Below, piece by piece: positions 43,272 through 52,508 of a DNA stretch of 58,708 nucleotides. A model generated the notes under the pieces. It did no database searches. It was given only the letters and a program-made list of their open reading frames with translations, and was not told where the DNA came from. How positions within the stretch are numbered: position 1 is the stretch's first letter; each line of letters begins with the position of its first letter. Source of the stretch: an uncultured Porphyromonadaceae bacterium (GTDB taxonomy: Bacteria; Bacteroidota; Bacteroidia; Bacteroidales; Muribaculaceae); assembly GCA_947177405.1 (NCBI GenBank), contig CAMWUJ010000009.1:1-58708 (forward strand). Direction: 5' to 3'. Position numbers and translations under genes: made by a program.

Positions 43272-43446
43272 TTATGCCTCCGGATATCACAAAGAGAAAT
43301 ATTTCATATTCTACCAGGTGTCAAAAAAGGGACGGGAGCTTCACAGCTTCCGCAACACCATTCCGAGTCTAAATGCCGAGGAAGGGTGTATCCCTTTTAT
43401 CTATAAATCGAGGAGGTATTTATTTTCCTCCGCATGGCTTCTGTGA
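43272..43446 (+). pseudogene. possible decayed gene fragment
   Basis: A frame read across a probable shift shows SGYHKEKYFIFYQVSKKG then RELHSFRNTIPSLNAEEGC and FIYKSRRYLFSSAW before a stop. The composition looks coding-like, but the frame is short and has no start. A preceding ATG (about 43241) gives a nine-codon dead end in another frame. I cannot name the family. Confidence 0.25.
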
Positions 43447-43721
43447 AAATCTGTTTTTTCTGAGAATTAGCTTGCCGAGCCAAGCGTTTCTGTGGGTATA
43501 ATTCCTCTGTTATGGATAGTTGGGAATAGACTACGACAGAAGCGTTACAGCGCTTCGCACTTTCACTCGCTCACAGAAATATCGGAATCCCACAGAAGAA
43601 TCCGAAATCTCCTCGATTTATAACGGAAGCTTGGAAGCTCGCGCCCCCTTTACAGCTCAGGGTCTGGTAGAGGAATTATATGGCAGTTTATATTTATTTT
43701 TGATAGGAAGGGTAAGTTCAG

Positions 43722-43886
43722 CCTCTCCGGGGTAGAGGTATCGGATGTGGTGGCCGTGGGGATTTATATCACGTTACGGCAACCCGTCCCGGGTTGAGTC
43801 AGACGCGATTGGGGGGACCGGGGGTAATCGCCCGAGGGCGATGTAACCCCCGGTTGGGTTGGACGGCAACCCGTCCCGGGTTGGGG
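43722..43886 (+). repeat. REP-like cluster, copies 3 and 4
   Basis: CTCCGGGGTAG...GGTGGCCGTGGGG...TTACGGCAACCCGTCCCGGGTTG (to 43798) is a diverged copy of the elements at 32315 and 56241. A second end, GACGGCAACCCGTCCCGGG, follows at about 43862-43880. Between them ACCGGGGGTAATCGCCCGAGGG and ATGTAACCCCCGG add further short palindromes. Confidence 0.6.
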
Positions 43887-43909
43887 TATTTTTTCATATC
43901 GAATTTATT

Positions 43910-44095
43910 TCTAAAAAAATCTCTCCCGTTCTCCTGTCCTCCTGTCTAAAAAATCTCCCTTCCTCCCGTTCTCCTGTCCTCCCGTCTAAAAAATCTCCCG
44001 TTCTCCTGTCCTCCCGTCTAAAAAATCTCTCCCGTTCTCCCGGTCTCCCGTCTAAAAAAATCTCTCCGGTCCTCTTGTCAAAAAATTCTCTACAG
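43910..44095 (+). repeat. degenerate pyrimidine-rich tandem repeat
   Basis: Five to six head-to-tail units of about 27-40 bp, each starting ctaaaaaa(a)tct and followed by runs such as cccgttctcctgtcctcccgt. Unit lengths vary because the CT-rich part expands and contracts. The strand asymmetry (almost no G in the units) is strong. Confidence 0.75.
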
Positions 44096-44198
44096 TCGAT
44101 AAGGAGGAGGATAAAAACTGTCTCGGGGTGACATTGTTATAAATATATGGCGGAATATGTTTAAGATGTGTCCGCGCAATATTATTAATTTATTTACT

Positions 44199-44795
44199 AT
44201 GGAAAAAGCAAAAAGAATTGATGGAATGTTGACATCAGCGGAGAATGTGATTCTTGTGATTGATATGGAAAACGATTTTGTGCTTCCTGATTCACCCATG
44301 AGGGTGGAGGGTGCATACGCCACACTGCCGGCTATAAAGAAATTCCTTGATTACGGCAGGGCAAACGACTGGGCCGTGATCTATGTCTATCGTATCCATC
44401 GTCCGTCAGGAATAGATGCCGAACTCTTCCGTCGCCATTTCTTTGAAGAGGGGAAGCCATTCTGCATTGCAGGCACAAAGGGGGCCGCTATTCCGGATGA
44501 GATTGCTCCCCAAAAGGGTGATATATCTATAACGAAGCAGAGGTTCAGCGCTTTCTTCGGCACAGACCTCGATATCATCCTGCGTGGTCTGGGCGCCAAG
44601 AACCTTTATCTTACCGGCACACAATATCCGAATTGCGTCCGGTCCACAGCTGTTGACGCTATGGGGTTGGATTATAACACCACGGTGGTGACCGACTGCT
44701 GCTCGGCAGCTACGGAGGAAGTTGCCAAAGCCAATATATTCGACATCAGGAATATGGGTATTCCCTGTATCCCCTCAACGGAGATCATGAAATGA
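44199..44795 (+). CDS. isochorismatase-family cysteine hydrolase
   Basis: A 198-residue cytosolic hydrolase with the family triad: Asp22 in VIDMENDF, Lys in DISITKQRFSAFFGT, and Cys in GTQYPNCVRSTAVDAMG. The cis-peptide loop is LYLTGTQ. Members hydrolyse nicotinamide, ureides or isochorismate; no substrate can be assigned, although a nicotinamidase-like role is possible. The ATG at 44199 is chosen over an upstream TTG/ATG at 44157 because the extension is not family-like. It converges on mscL across a shared terminator. Confidence 0.85.
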   Translation: MEKAKRIDGMLTSAENVILVIDMENDFVLPDSPMRVEGAYATLPAIKKFLDYGRANDWAVIYVYRIHRPSGIDAELFRRHFFEEGKPFCIAGTKGAAIPDEIAPQKGDISITKQRFSAFFGTDLDIILRGLGAKNLYLTGTQYPNCVRSTAVDAMGLDYNTTVVTDCCSAATEEVAKANIFDIRNMGIPCIPSTEIMK

Positions 44796-44848
44796 TGATC
44801 TGAAGGCGTGCAAAGCTACGTGATTCAGAGATCGGAGGCCGATAAAAG

Positions 44849-44892
44849 ATCAGAGGCTGCGAAATGGAAATTTTCCATTCGCAGCCTCTGAT
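44849..44892. terminator. bidirectional terminator between isochorismatase and mscL
   Basis: CAGAGGCTGCG on the left pairs with CGCAGCCTCTG on the right, extended by AAATGG/CCATT with one bulged A, around an AAATTTT loop region. It serves both converging genes. Confidence 0.75.
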
Positions 44893-44916
44893 TCTGTCTG
44901 ACACTAAAGAGTGTCA

Positions 44917-45357
44917 TTAATTCTTCTTGGTGACATCCTGCTTCAAGAGATCACGGATTTCGGTGAGGAGCACTTCCTCTTTTGTGGGTTCCGGCACAGC
45001 CTCTTCCTCCACTTTCTCCTCTTTCTTCATGAACTTCATTGTGTAGCGCAGAGCGATGAAGATACAAAGGGCTATGATGATGAAATCCACGATATTCTGG
45101 ATGAACATACCATAATTGAAAGTCACGGCCTCCTCGATCACCACTCCGGCGGCATCCTTGACCTCGGGACGCAGGGTGGTGGAGAGGTCGGAGAATTTCA
45201 TGCTTCCCGTGCCGAGCGACACTAAAGGCATGATGATATCATTGACCAACGAAGTCACGATTTTACCGAACGCGCCGCCGATGATCACACCGATAGCCAT
45301 ATCAACCACATTGCCCTTTAAGGCGAATTCCTTGAAATCTTGAATAAATTTTCCCAT
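44917..45357 (-). CDS. mscL: large-conductance mechanosensitive channel
   Basis: A 146-residue membrane protein that opens under membrane tension and releases solutes during hypoosmotic shock. The cytoplasmic N-terminal helix (MGKFIQDFKEFALKGN) leads into TM1 with the conserved pore region VVDMAIGVIIGGAFGKIVTSLVND. A periplasmic loop with GTGSMKFSDL follows, then TM2 (FIIIALCIFIALRYTMKFM) and a charged C-terminal helix (KKEEKVEEEAVPEPTKEEVLL). It has its own promoter on the minus strand and is transcribed away from gapdh. Confidence 0.95.
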   Translation of the reverse strand: MGKFIQDFKEFALKGNVVDMAIGVIIGGAFGKIVTSLVNDIIMPLVSLGTGSMKFSDLSTTLRPEVKDAAGVVIEEAVTFNYGMFIQNIVDFIIIALCIFIALRYTMKFMKKEEKVEEEAVPEPTKEEVLLTEIRDLLKQDVTKKN

Positions 45358-46699
<1,342 letters not shown>

Positions 46700-46725
46700 T
46701 AATCGCAAACGGTCATTCGACACAG

Positions 46726-46757
46726 ATGGGTTCGGAAAATTTTCCGGACCCATTTTT
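46726..46757 (+). terminator. rho-independent terminator of gapdh
   Basis: ATGGGTTCGGAAAA / TTTTCCGGACCCAT (one G-T pair) with TTTTT, 27 bp after the stop. Confidence 0.9.
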
Positions 46758-47438
46758 ATATCCTCAGTATGATTATCCCGTTCTTACAACTCTACACCCA
46801 ATGTTGATATGTTATATGGGTAATTAATTTTATTTAACTTTCGCAAGTATATAATCTTACTAATCCATAATATAATATTCCCTTTCTTTTCTAAATCTTA
46901 GAGAATTTATCAAAACGCATAACTATATTATCTCTTATGTTGTTGGTTATAAAGGTTCAACCCCTCCGGGGTAGAGGATAAGATATAGGGTATCCGAGGG
47001 TAGGCTCGTTCCTCGCCAACCCCCGGTTTAAAGAGGTTTAACCCCTCCGGGGTATGGGTAATATGTGGGATATTGAAAGAATTCGGATGGACTGAAGAGA
47101 TCCTTGTATCTGTCGAAATAATGGTATCCGGATGGATTACCCCGGCGGGGTAACACCTTGTTCAACCGAGGGTTGGCGAGGTACGAGCCTACCCCCGGAT
47201 CCCTGATGATGAGTCCTCTACCCCAGCGGGGTTGAACTTTCCATTACCTTATAATTATCTGATGATTAGGTCTCTTATCAACTTTTAATTGGACGATGAC
47301 TGTAGCAGTATCACAGTTACTTTGCCTATCCCTCATTCATGTCAAAATATACTCTTGTCAAGAAAGCTAAGAATCATATACTCGGGTGAGCCCTGAGATA
47401 AACTGTACTTGCGAAACTTAAATTAATTAAATGAAAAT
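46758..47438. other. intergenic region between gapdh and a small secreted gene
   Basis: Apart from the inverted repeat (46951-47240) the spacer is AT-rich and holds no frame with coding character. The part from 47241 to 47438 probably contains the promoter for the next gene, but I see no good TAnnTTTG box. Confidence 0.5.
46951..47240. repeat. nested 290-bp inverted repeat of CCCCTCCGGGG elements
   Basis: The left arm 46951-47031 and right arm 47160-47240 are reverse complements with about 85 % match (GGTTCAACCCC..., GGGTAGGCTCGT.CCTCGCCAACCC). Inside, a second pair (taacccctccggggta near 47039 and taccccggcggggtaa near 47137) repeats the theme. The whole block lies in a 740-bp spacer between gapdh and a small secreted protein gene. 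Confidence 0.8.
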
Positions 47439-47930
47439 ATGTGGAGAGTAATTTCTATAATTGTGATGACTATTGTCATTGGGCTGAGTAATTGCTATGC
47501 CCAGACTGTTATTAAAAAAATTAATGGGATAAGTTATGAGGTTAAAGATGGAAGAAAAAGTATAAAAAGGGTGGACCGCCCGACAAAAGGTACTTACTCG
47601 GAATTGGGTAAGGACTACGAAATAGTGAAAAATGACATAGCTCCATCCATTATTAAAAATGTAATAGGTACAAAAAGACTCAAGGAATTATTGCAATCAA
47701 AAAAATATGGTTTGGTCATTAATTTTACGTGTGATTCTACCGGAAATGTGAAATATGTAAGATTTTCATCAACCTCCGGAATTGGTTTTACGGATGAAGA
47801 GATCTATAAACTGGAGCAGGCCTATTTAAAAAAACAATTCCCTATAAAAGTATATTCTCACACAAAGCAGATGTATGATCTCAATTTCAGTGTTCATGTC
47901 ACTTTTTCGAAAATTGTAGAGTCTGAATAA
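47439..47930 (+). CDS. small secreted hypothetical protein
   Basis: A 163-residue protein with a clear signal peptide (MWRVISIIVMTIVIGLSNCYAQ) and no family I recognise. The mature part begins TVIKKINGISYEVKDG. A later stretch, KKYGLVINFTCDSTGNVKYVRFSS, resembles the beta-strand pattern of TonB-C-like domains but is too weak to claim. It is noticeably more AT-rich than its neighbours, which can indicate recent acquisition. It is followed 180 bp later by a 26-bp hairpin. Confidence 0.6.
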   Translation: MWRVISIIVMTIVIGLSNCYAQTVIKKINGISYEVKDGRKSIKRVDRPTKGTYSELGKDYEIVKNDIAPSIIKNVIGTKRLKELLQSKKYGLVINFTCDSTGNVKYVRFSSTSGIGFTDEEIYKLEQAYLKKQFPIKVYSHTKQMYDLNFSVHVTFSKIVESE

Positions 47931-48108
47931 GAGTTCAAAGGAGTGAGGATTTGTCTTATGACATAATTTTGGAAAACTTGAGTATCATTGCTTGGTAAGA
48001 TAGTTCCTAAGAGTGTGTTCAACAATATATGTTTGGTACATGACAAAAACCTAACGGGGCAAACATCAAGTGATAACCAAAGAGATGCTAAGACTTTGAT
48101 AATAGAAC

Positions 48109-48163
48109 GTTAAAAAGGAGGGTGTATCAAAATTAAGAATTTTGATACACCCTCCTTTTTAAC
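48109..48163. terminator. 26-bp perfect hairpin, bidirectional terminator
   Basis: Left arm 48109-48134 (GTTAAAAAGGAGGGTGTATC...) is the exact reverse complement of 48138-48163, with a 3-nt loop. T and A runs sit at both feet, so it works in both directions. Like the 23619 hairpin, it is much longer than usual. Confidence 0.75.
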
Positions 48164-48173
48164 TTATACCAAG

Positions 48174-48207
48174 AATAAATTGTTTCATTAGTTGGAAACA
48201 ATTTATT
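48174..48207. promoter_or_regulatory. palindromic operator overlapping the XRE promoter
   Basis: AATAAATTGTTTC (48174-48186), an 8-bp spacer and GAAACAATTTATT (48195-48207) are perfect inverted copies. The TAACTTTG -7 box (48207-48214) begins at the last base of the right arm, so bound regulator would block the polymerase. This is the layout of autoregulated XRE/HigA-type genes. Confidence 0.7.
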
Positions 48208-48226
48208 AACTTTGCGTTATAATAAA

Positions 48227-48559
48227 ATGGCAAGAATGAAATTAACCCCGGCAAGTGAGCTTGTTGATGAAGTATGGGGAAAGATTGGAACACCGGAGCG
48301 TGACGGTATGGAAGCGCAGTTAAAGGAGGAGCTCAACGCATATTTTGTTGGTGAGGCTATAAAGAAAGCACGTAAGGCTAAAAACCTCACACAAGAAGAA
48401 TTAGGGGAGCTCTTAGGAGTGCAACGAGCTCAGATTTCAAGGCTTGAAAAAGGCAAAAGTGTTATAACTCTTCCCACAATGAGCCGCGTATTCAAGGCAT
48501 TAGGCATCAAATCCGGGGTTCTTGATTTAGGATCGGTTGGAAAGGTGGTACTGTGGTAG
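48227..48559 (+). CDS. XRE/HigA-like HTH regulator
   Basis: A 110-residue DNA-binding protein with a C-terminal helix-turn-helix (AIKKARKAKNLTQEELGELLGVQRAQISRLEKGKSVITLPTMSRVFKAL), similar to HigA antitoxins. The N-terminal 45 residues (LTPASELVDEVWGKIGTPERDGMEAQLKEELNAYFVGE) resemble the toxin-binding part of that family. No RelE/HigB toxin gene precedes it, so it is an orphan antitoxin or a plain regulator. The start is set by the TAACTTTG box: a TTG at 48212 would lie inside it. It probably represses itself through the palindrome upstream. Confidence 0.8.
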   Translation: MARMKLTPASELVDEVWGKIGTPERDGMEAQLKEELNAYFVGEAIKKARKAKNLTQEELGELLGVQRAQISRLEKGKSVITLPTMSRVFKALGIKSGVLDLGSVGKVVLW

Positions 48560-48585
48560 GGCTCTAATATTTTTAATAAGGTGTT

Positions 48586-48616
48586 TTTGCAGAAGAGGAT
48601 TATTTTGCTAATTTTG
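48586..48616 (+). promoter_or_regulatory. promoter of the sirtuin gene
   Basis: TTTG (48586-48589), 19-bp spacer, TAATTTTG (48609-48616); the box ends 28 bp before the ATG. Confidence 0.65.
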
Positions 48617-48644
48617 TATAAGTAAGCGAAAACAAAATAGGATT

Positions 48645-49364
48645 ATGAAAACACCCAAACCTAAATTGGTGATATCAAGCGGCGCGGGAATAAGCGCCGA
48701 GAGCGGTATCAAGACTTTCCGTGATGCCGACGGATTGTGGGAGAATTATCCCGTGATGGATGTGGCCTCGGCCGACGGCTTCCGCCGCGACCCCGACCTT
48801 GTGCACCGTTTCTATAATGAGCGCCGGCACCAGCTTGTCAAAGCCGAGCCTAACGATGCCCACCGTATCCTCGCCGAACTCGAGAAGGATTACGACGTAT
48901 ATGTGATTACCCAGAATGTGGATGACCTTCACGAGCGTGCCGGATCATCGCGTGTGCTTCATCTTCATGGGGAGCTGATGAAGATACGGTCGGTGAGCGA
49001 TCCCGACTATATAGAGAGTCTCGACATAGAACATCTCGACACCACGCCGGCAACCCGCGGACGTCGCGGCGACCTGATGCGTCCGCATATAGTGTTCTTC
49101 CAGGAGCCTGTGCCTATGATAGAGGAGGCGGTGCGCATAGTGTCGGAAGCAGATATCTTCGTGGTGATAGGCACATCGTTAGTGGTCTATCCGGCGGCAG
49201 GGCTGCTGCAGTGTGTGCGTCCCGGCACCCCGATCTATTATATCGACCCCAATCCTGCATCCACCGGGGCGGTGGCGAATGTGACCGTGATACGCAAAGG
49301 AGCCTCCGAGGGACTGCGCGAATTAGTGAGAATACTTGAAAAGAAAGGCGCTGAAGGGAAATAA
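48645..49364 (+). CDS. NAD-dependent protein deacylase (sirtuin, class III-like)
   Basis: A 239-residue cytosolic Sir2 protein that removes acyl groups from lysines using NAD. Conserved blocks are SSGAGISAESGIKTFRD, ITQNVDDLHERAGS, LHLHGE (catalytic His) and GTSLVVYPAAGL. The region between HLHGELMKIR and LMRPHIVFF lacks the usual zinc-binding Cys pairs. This is seen in a Bacteroidetes subgroup, so the structure must be stabilised without zinc. It is monocistronic, as the next operon has its own promoter. Confidence 0.9.
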   Translation: MKTPKPKLVISSGAGISAESGIKTFRDADGLWENYPVMDVASADGFRRDPDLVHRFYNERRHQLVKAEPNDAHRILAELEKDYDVYVITQNVDDLHERAGSSRVLHLHGELMKIRSVSDPDYIESLDIEHLDTTPATRGRRGDLMRPHIVFFQEPVPMIEEAVRIVSEADIFVVIGTSLVVYPAAGLLQCVRPGTPIYYIDPNPASTGAVANVTVIRKGASEGLRELVRILEKKGAEGK

Positions 49365-49442
49365 ACAGTAAAAAGAGGAATTTTATGCGCAAATATGTTA
49401 TTAAACATATTCAATAACCCCAAAAGGCTATAAAAAAAATAG

Positions 49443-49450
49443 TATATTTG
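49443..49450 (+). promoter_or_regulatory. -7 box of the ferredoxin oxidoreductase operon
   Basis: TATATTTG at 49443-49450 in an A-rich context. A small CCCCG-ca-CGGGG hairpin lies in the leader at about 49470-49481, and the ferredoxin ATG follows at 49547. Confidence 0.55.
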
Positions 49451-49546
49451 CGCTATCACTTGAGAATACCCCCGCACGGGGAAACTCTACGATTTGCTTT
49501 AGGAATAAAATCCGGGAAGTACGAACTGAAAATCTAATATAAAACG

Positions 49547-49777
49547 ATGGCAAGAGTAAGAGGAGCGATCACCGTAAATGTAGAGCGGTGCAAAGGTTGC
49601 AACCTTTGTGTGGTGGCTTGTCCGACCGACACATTGTCACTACAGCCTAACGAAGTAAACGACAGAGGTTATCATTACGCCTACATGGCCAACCCCGAAC
49701 GCTGCACGGGATGTTGCAGTTGCGCCTGGGTATGTCCCGACGCATGTATAGAAGTTTACAGGGTAAAAGTGGACTGA
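49547..49777 (+). CDS. 2-oxoacid:ferredoxin oxidoreductase, 4Fe-4S delta-type subunit
   Basis: A 76-residue dicluster ferredoxin. Motif one is CKGCNLCVVACP and motif two is CTGCCSCAWVCP, each a CxxCxxCxxxCP binding site for a [4Fe-4S] cluster. It passes electrons from the TPP enzyme to ferredoxin. It is the first gene of a four-gene operon with the VorB-like, TPP and gamma subunits, with spacings of 37, 11 and 26 bp. Confidence 0.92.
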   Translation: MARVRGAITVNVERCKGCNLCVVACPTDTLSLQPNEVNDRGYHYAYMANPERCTGCCSCAWVCPDACIEVYRVKVD

Positions 49778-49814
49778 TCGGGCTGATCATCTAACCAGAA
49801 AACACAGAAAAATT

Positions 49815-50900
49815 ATGAGCGAAGAAGTTAGATTAATGAAGGGGAACGAGGCAATAGCTCACGCCGCGATCCGTTATGGCTGCGATGGATATTTCGGATA
49901 TCCGATCACTCCGCAGTCGGAAGTATTGGAGACATTGGAAGAGCTGATGCCGTGGGAGACCACCGGAATGGTGGTGCTTCAGGCCGAATCCGAAGTGGCG
50001 GCCATCAACATGGTATATGGCGGCGCCGCGAGCGGAAAAGCCGTGATGACCTCCTCGTCATCCCCCGGAGTGAGTCTGAAACAGGAGGGTATCTCCTATA
50101 TAGCAGCGGCCTCTCTTCCGGCCCTGATCTTGAATGTGATGCGCGGTGGCCCCGGATTGGGCACGATCCAGCCTTCTCAGGCCGACTATTTCCAGGCTGT
50201 AAAGGGTGGTGGACATGGCGACTATCATCTGATAGTGCTCGCACCTTCCACAGTGCAGGAGATGGTGGATTTCGTGGGTCTTGGTTTTGACCTGGCATTC
50301 AAGTATTGCAATCCTGCCATGATTCTTGCCGACGGTATCGTGGGTCAGATGATGGAGAAAGTGGTGCTTCCCGAGCAGCGTCCGCGACGCACAGACGAAG
50401 AGGTGCGTCAACAGTGTCCCTGGGCCGCCAACGGCCGCAAGGACGGACGTAAGCGTAATATAGTGACATCTCTTGAGCTTGAGTCATCCCGCATGGAGGT
50501 GATCAACCATGAGCTGCAGGCACGTTATCGTGAGATAGAGAAGAACGAAACCCGTTGGGAGGAGATAGGCGTCGAGGATGCGGATTACCTTCTGATCGCT
50601 TTCGGATCCATCGCCCGCATCTGCGCCAAAGCGCAGGAGATGGCAGCCGAGAAAGGGGTGAAGGTAGGTATCGTTAGGCCTATCACTCTCTGGCCCTTCC
50701 CCACCGAGGCCATAGCCAAGGCAGCCGAAGGAAAGAAAGGAATCCTTGTGGTAGAGCTCAATGCAGGCCAGATGATCGAGGATGTGCGTCTCGCAGTCCA
50801 CGACCGTCTCCCCGTGGAGCATTTCGGAAGAATGGGTGGTATCATTCCCAGCCCGGATGAAGTGCTCGAAGCTCTCGAAAACAAAATCATTAACCGCTAA
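49815..50900 (+). CDS. vorB: 2-oxoacid:ferredoxin oxidoreductase alpha subunit (VorB/KorA-like)
   Basis: A 361-residue subunit with the pyruvate-ferredoxin-oxidoreductase alpha fold. EVRLMKGNEAIAHAAIRYGCDGYFGYPITPQSEV begins the N-terminal domain, with GKAVMTSSSSPGVSLKQEGISYIA and MRGGPGLGTIQPSQADYFQ. The middle loop carries a basic insert (RKDGRKRN). Bacteroidales proteins of this length are usually called 3-methyl-2-oxobutanoate dehydrogenase subunit VorB. The true substrate (branched-chain 2-oxoacid, 2-oxoglutarate or other) cannot be read from the sequence. Confidence 0.88.
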   Translation: MSEEVRLMKGNEAIAHAAIRYGCDGYFGYPITPQSEVLETLEELMPWETTGMVVLQAESEVAAINMVYGGAASGKAVMTSSSSPGVSLKQEGISYIAAASLPALILNVMRGGPGLGTIQPSQADYFQAVKGGGHGDYHLIVLAPSTVQEMVDFVGLGFDLAFKYCNPAMILADGIVGQMMEKVVLPEQRPRRTDEEVRQQCPWAANGRKDGRKRNIVTSLELESSRMEVINHELQARYREIEKNETRWEEIGVEDADYLLIAFGSIARICAKAQEMAAEKGVKVGIVRPITLWPFPTEAIAKAAEGKKGILVVELNAGQMIEDVRLAVHDRLPVEHFGRMGGIIPSPDEVLEALENKIINR

Positions 50901-50911
50901 ACCCTCAAGAG

Positions 50912-51673
50912 ATGGATATCAACGAAATAATTTGCGAAGAAAATAAGGTTTATTCAAAGCCGGAGCTTCTCGATGAGGTTCACATGCATTATTGCCCCGG
51001 CTGCAGCCATGGCGTGGTGCATAAGTTAGTGGCTGAGGTGATTGCCGAGATGGGTCTCACCGACAAGACCGTGGGAGTGTCTCCCGTGGGCTGCGCGGTG
51101 TTCGCCTACAATTATATAGATGTGGATTGGGTGGAGGCCGCCCATGGACGCGCGCCGGCCGTGGCAACCGCTCTCTCTCGCCTCTGGCCGGAGAATGTGG
51201 TGTTCACCTATCAGGGTGACGGTGACATGTCGGCCATAGGTACAGCCGAAACCATCCATGCCGCCAACCGTGGTGAGAATATCGTGATGATATTTGTCAA
51301 TAATGCCATATATGGTATGACCGGAGGCCAGATGGCTCCTACCACTCTCGTGGGTCAGAAAACAGCCACCACTCCCTATGGACGCCGCGTTGACCTCAAT
51401 GGTCATCCCCTTGAGATAACCAACCTTATGGCTATCCTCGACGGCACCTGCTATGTGACCCGTCAGTCGGTGCATACTCCGGCCGCCGTGCGCAAGACAA
51501 AGGCTTGTCTGAAGAAAGCTTTCGAGAATGCCATAGCAAAGAAGGGCACTTCAGTGGTGGAGGTGGTTTCGACCTGTAACTCCGGCTGGAAGATGTCGCC
51601 CGAGAAGGCTAACAAATGGATGGAGGAGAACATGTTCCCCAAATATCCTCTCGGTGATCTCAAGAATAAGTAA
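50912..51673 (+). CDS. 2-oxoacid:ferredoxin oxidoreductase TPP-binding beta subunit
   Basis: A 253-residue TPP-binding subunit. The signatures are HYCPGCSHGVVHKLVAEVI, VSPVGCAVF and the TPP/Mg motif YQGDGDMSAIGTAE followed by IFVNNAIYGMTGGQMAPTT. It forms the active site with the alpha subunit and releases CO2 and an acyl-CoA. It starts 11 bp after the alpha gene, so the two are cotranslated. Confidence 0.9.
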   Translation: MDINEIICEENKVYSKPELLDEVHMHYCPGCSHGVVHKLVAEVIAEMGLTDKTVGVSPVGCAVFAYNYIDVDWVEAAHGRAPAVATALSRLWPENVVFTYQGDGDMSAIGTAETIHAANRGENIVMIFVNNAIYGMTGGQMAPTTLVGQKTATTPYGRRVDLNGHPLEITNLMAILDGTCYVTRQSVHTPAAVRKTKACLKKAFENAIAKKGTSVVEVVSTCNSGWKMSPEKANKWMEENMFPKYPLGDLKNK

Positions 51674-51699
51674 TTCCCACACATCAAATTCGCAAAAAG

Positions 51700-52236
51700 A
51701 TGAAAGAAGAAATAATCATAGCCGGATTCGGCGGTCAGGGTGTATTGTCGATGGGTAAGATATTGGCTTATTCAGGTCTGATGGATGATAAGGAGGTGAC
51801 ATGGATGCCTTCTTACGGTCCTGAGCAGCGAGGCGGTACAGCCAATGTGACGGTGATCCTTTCAGATGACAAGATTTCGAGTCCGGTGCTCGACCGCTAT
51901 GATGTGGTGATAGCGCTCAACCAGCAGAGTCTCGACAAATTCGCCCCGAAGGTGAAGGAAGGCGGAATGTTGATCTATGACACCAACGGTATCCACAAGC
52001 ATCCCGTTCGCGAGGACATCAAGATATATCCTATCAACGCGATGGAGGCCACTTTGGAATTAGGCAATTCAAAGGCCTACAACATGGTGGTGATGGGTGC
52101 CCTTCTGGAGGCGATGGAATATAAGCTTCCGATGGAGAATGTGATCAAGGGTCTGAAGAAGTCGCTTCCCGAGCGTCATCACAAGCTGATTCCCTTGAAT
52201 CAGCAGGCAATAGAGAAGGGACGCACCCTTCTATAG
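51700..52236 (+). CDS. 2-oxoacid:acceptor oxidoreductase gamma subunit
   Basis: A 178-residue subunit starting KEEIIIAGFGGQGVLSMGKILAYSG, the fingerprint of the gamma family, with MPSYGPEQRGGTANVTVILSDD. It completes the alpha-beta-gamma-delta enzyme. It is the last gene in the operon and is followed by two hairpins and a terminator at 52373. Confidence 0.92.
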   Translation: MKEEIIIAGFGGQGVLSMGKILAYSGLMDDKEVTWMPSYGPEQRGGTANVTVILSDDKISSPVLDRYDVVIALNQQSLDKFAPKVKEGGMLIYDTNGIHKHPVREDIKIYPINAMEATLELGNSKAYNMVVMGALLEAMEYKLPMENVIKGLKKSLPERHHKLIPLNQQAIEKGRTLL

Positions 52237-52372
52237 GACCTTAAGAATAGATATTAGTTAGATATTAATAGGAGTATAAGAATGGGCGGACTCATGGAGT
52301 CCGCAAAAAGGGTAATGTTTGGTATTTTGTTTAAACCCTCCGGTTCCACGACGTGATGTCGCAAAGCCGGTT

Positions 52373-52407
52373 AAAACGGTCGTCGGATGTTTCCGCCGGC
52401 CGTTTTC
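52373..52407 (+). terminator. terminator of the oxidoreductase operon
   Basis: AAAACGGTCGTCGG, loop ATGTTT, CCGCCGGCCGTTTT (one T-G pair and one mismatch), followed by C/T-rich sequence. Confidence 0.7.
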
Positions 52408-52422
52408 TTATTATACTTCCTT

Positions 52423-52508
52423 ATAAATTCGGAGAATTGAAGTGAAAATGTTAATTCAGGGCTTTGAGGTGAAAAAATAAATTCGGAGAATTGAAGTGAA
52501 AATGTTAA
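52423..52508 (+). repeat. 32-bp direct repeat upstream of ruvB
   Basis: ataaattcggagaattgaag and the 12 bases that follow occur twice (52423-52454, 52477-52508), 54 bp apart. The second copy ends inside the TAACTTTG -7 box. The duplication may have produced two binding or promoter modules. Confidence 0.7.

Larger units (their letters stand above)
43210..44198. other. repeat-rich, gene-poor region
   Basis: About 1 kb without an intact gene. In one frame 43272-43446 reads YASGYHKEKYFIFYQ..., a possible gene remnant (see the pseudogene entry). An inverted repeat follows (ATAAATCGAGGAG near 43402 and CTCCTCGATTTAT near 43610). A REP-like cluster lies at 43722-43886, and a pyrimidine-rich tandem array (43910-44095) is described separately. 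The surroundings resemble a graveyard of small elements. Confidence 0.55.

Noticed and set aside
43520..43735. A 71-codon frame starting MGIDYDRSVTAL
   Set aside because: It lies across the inverted repeat and a REP-like end, with no codon bias or family match.
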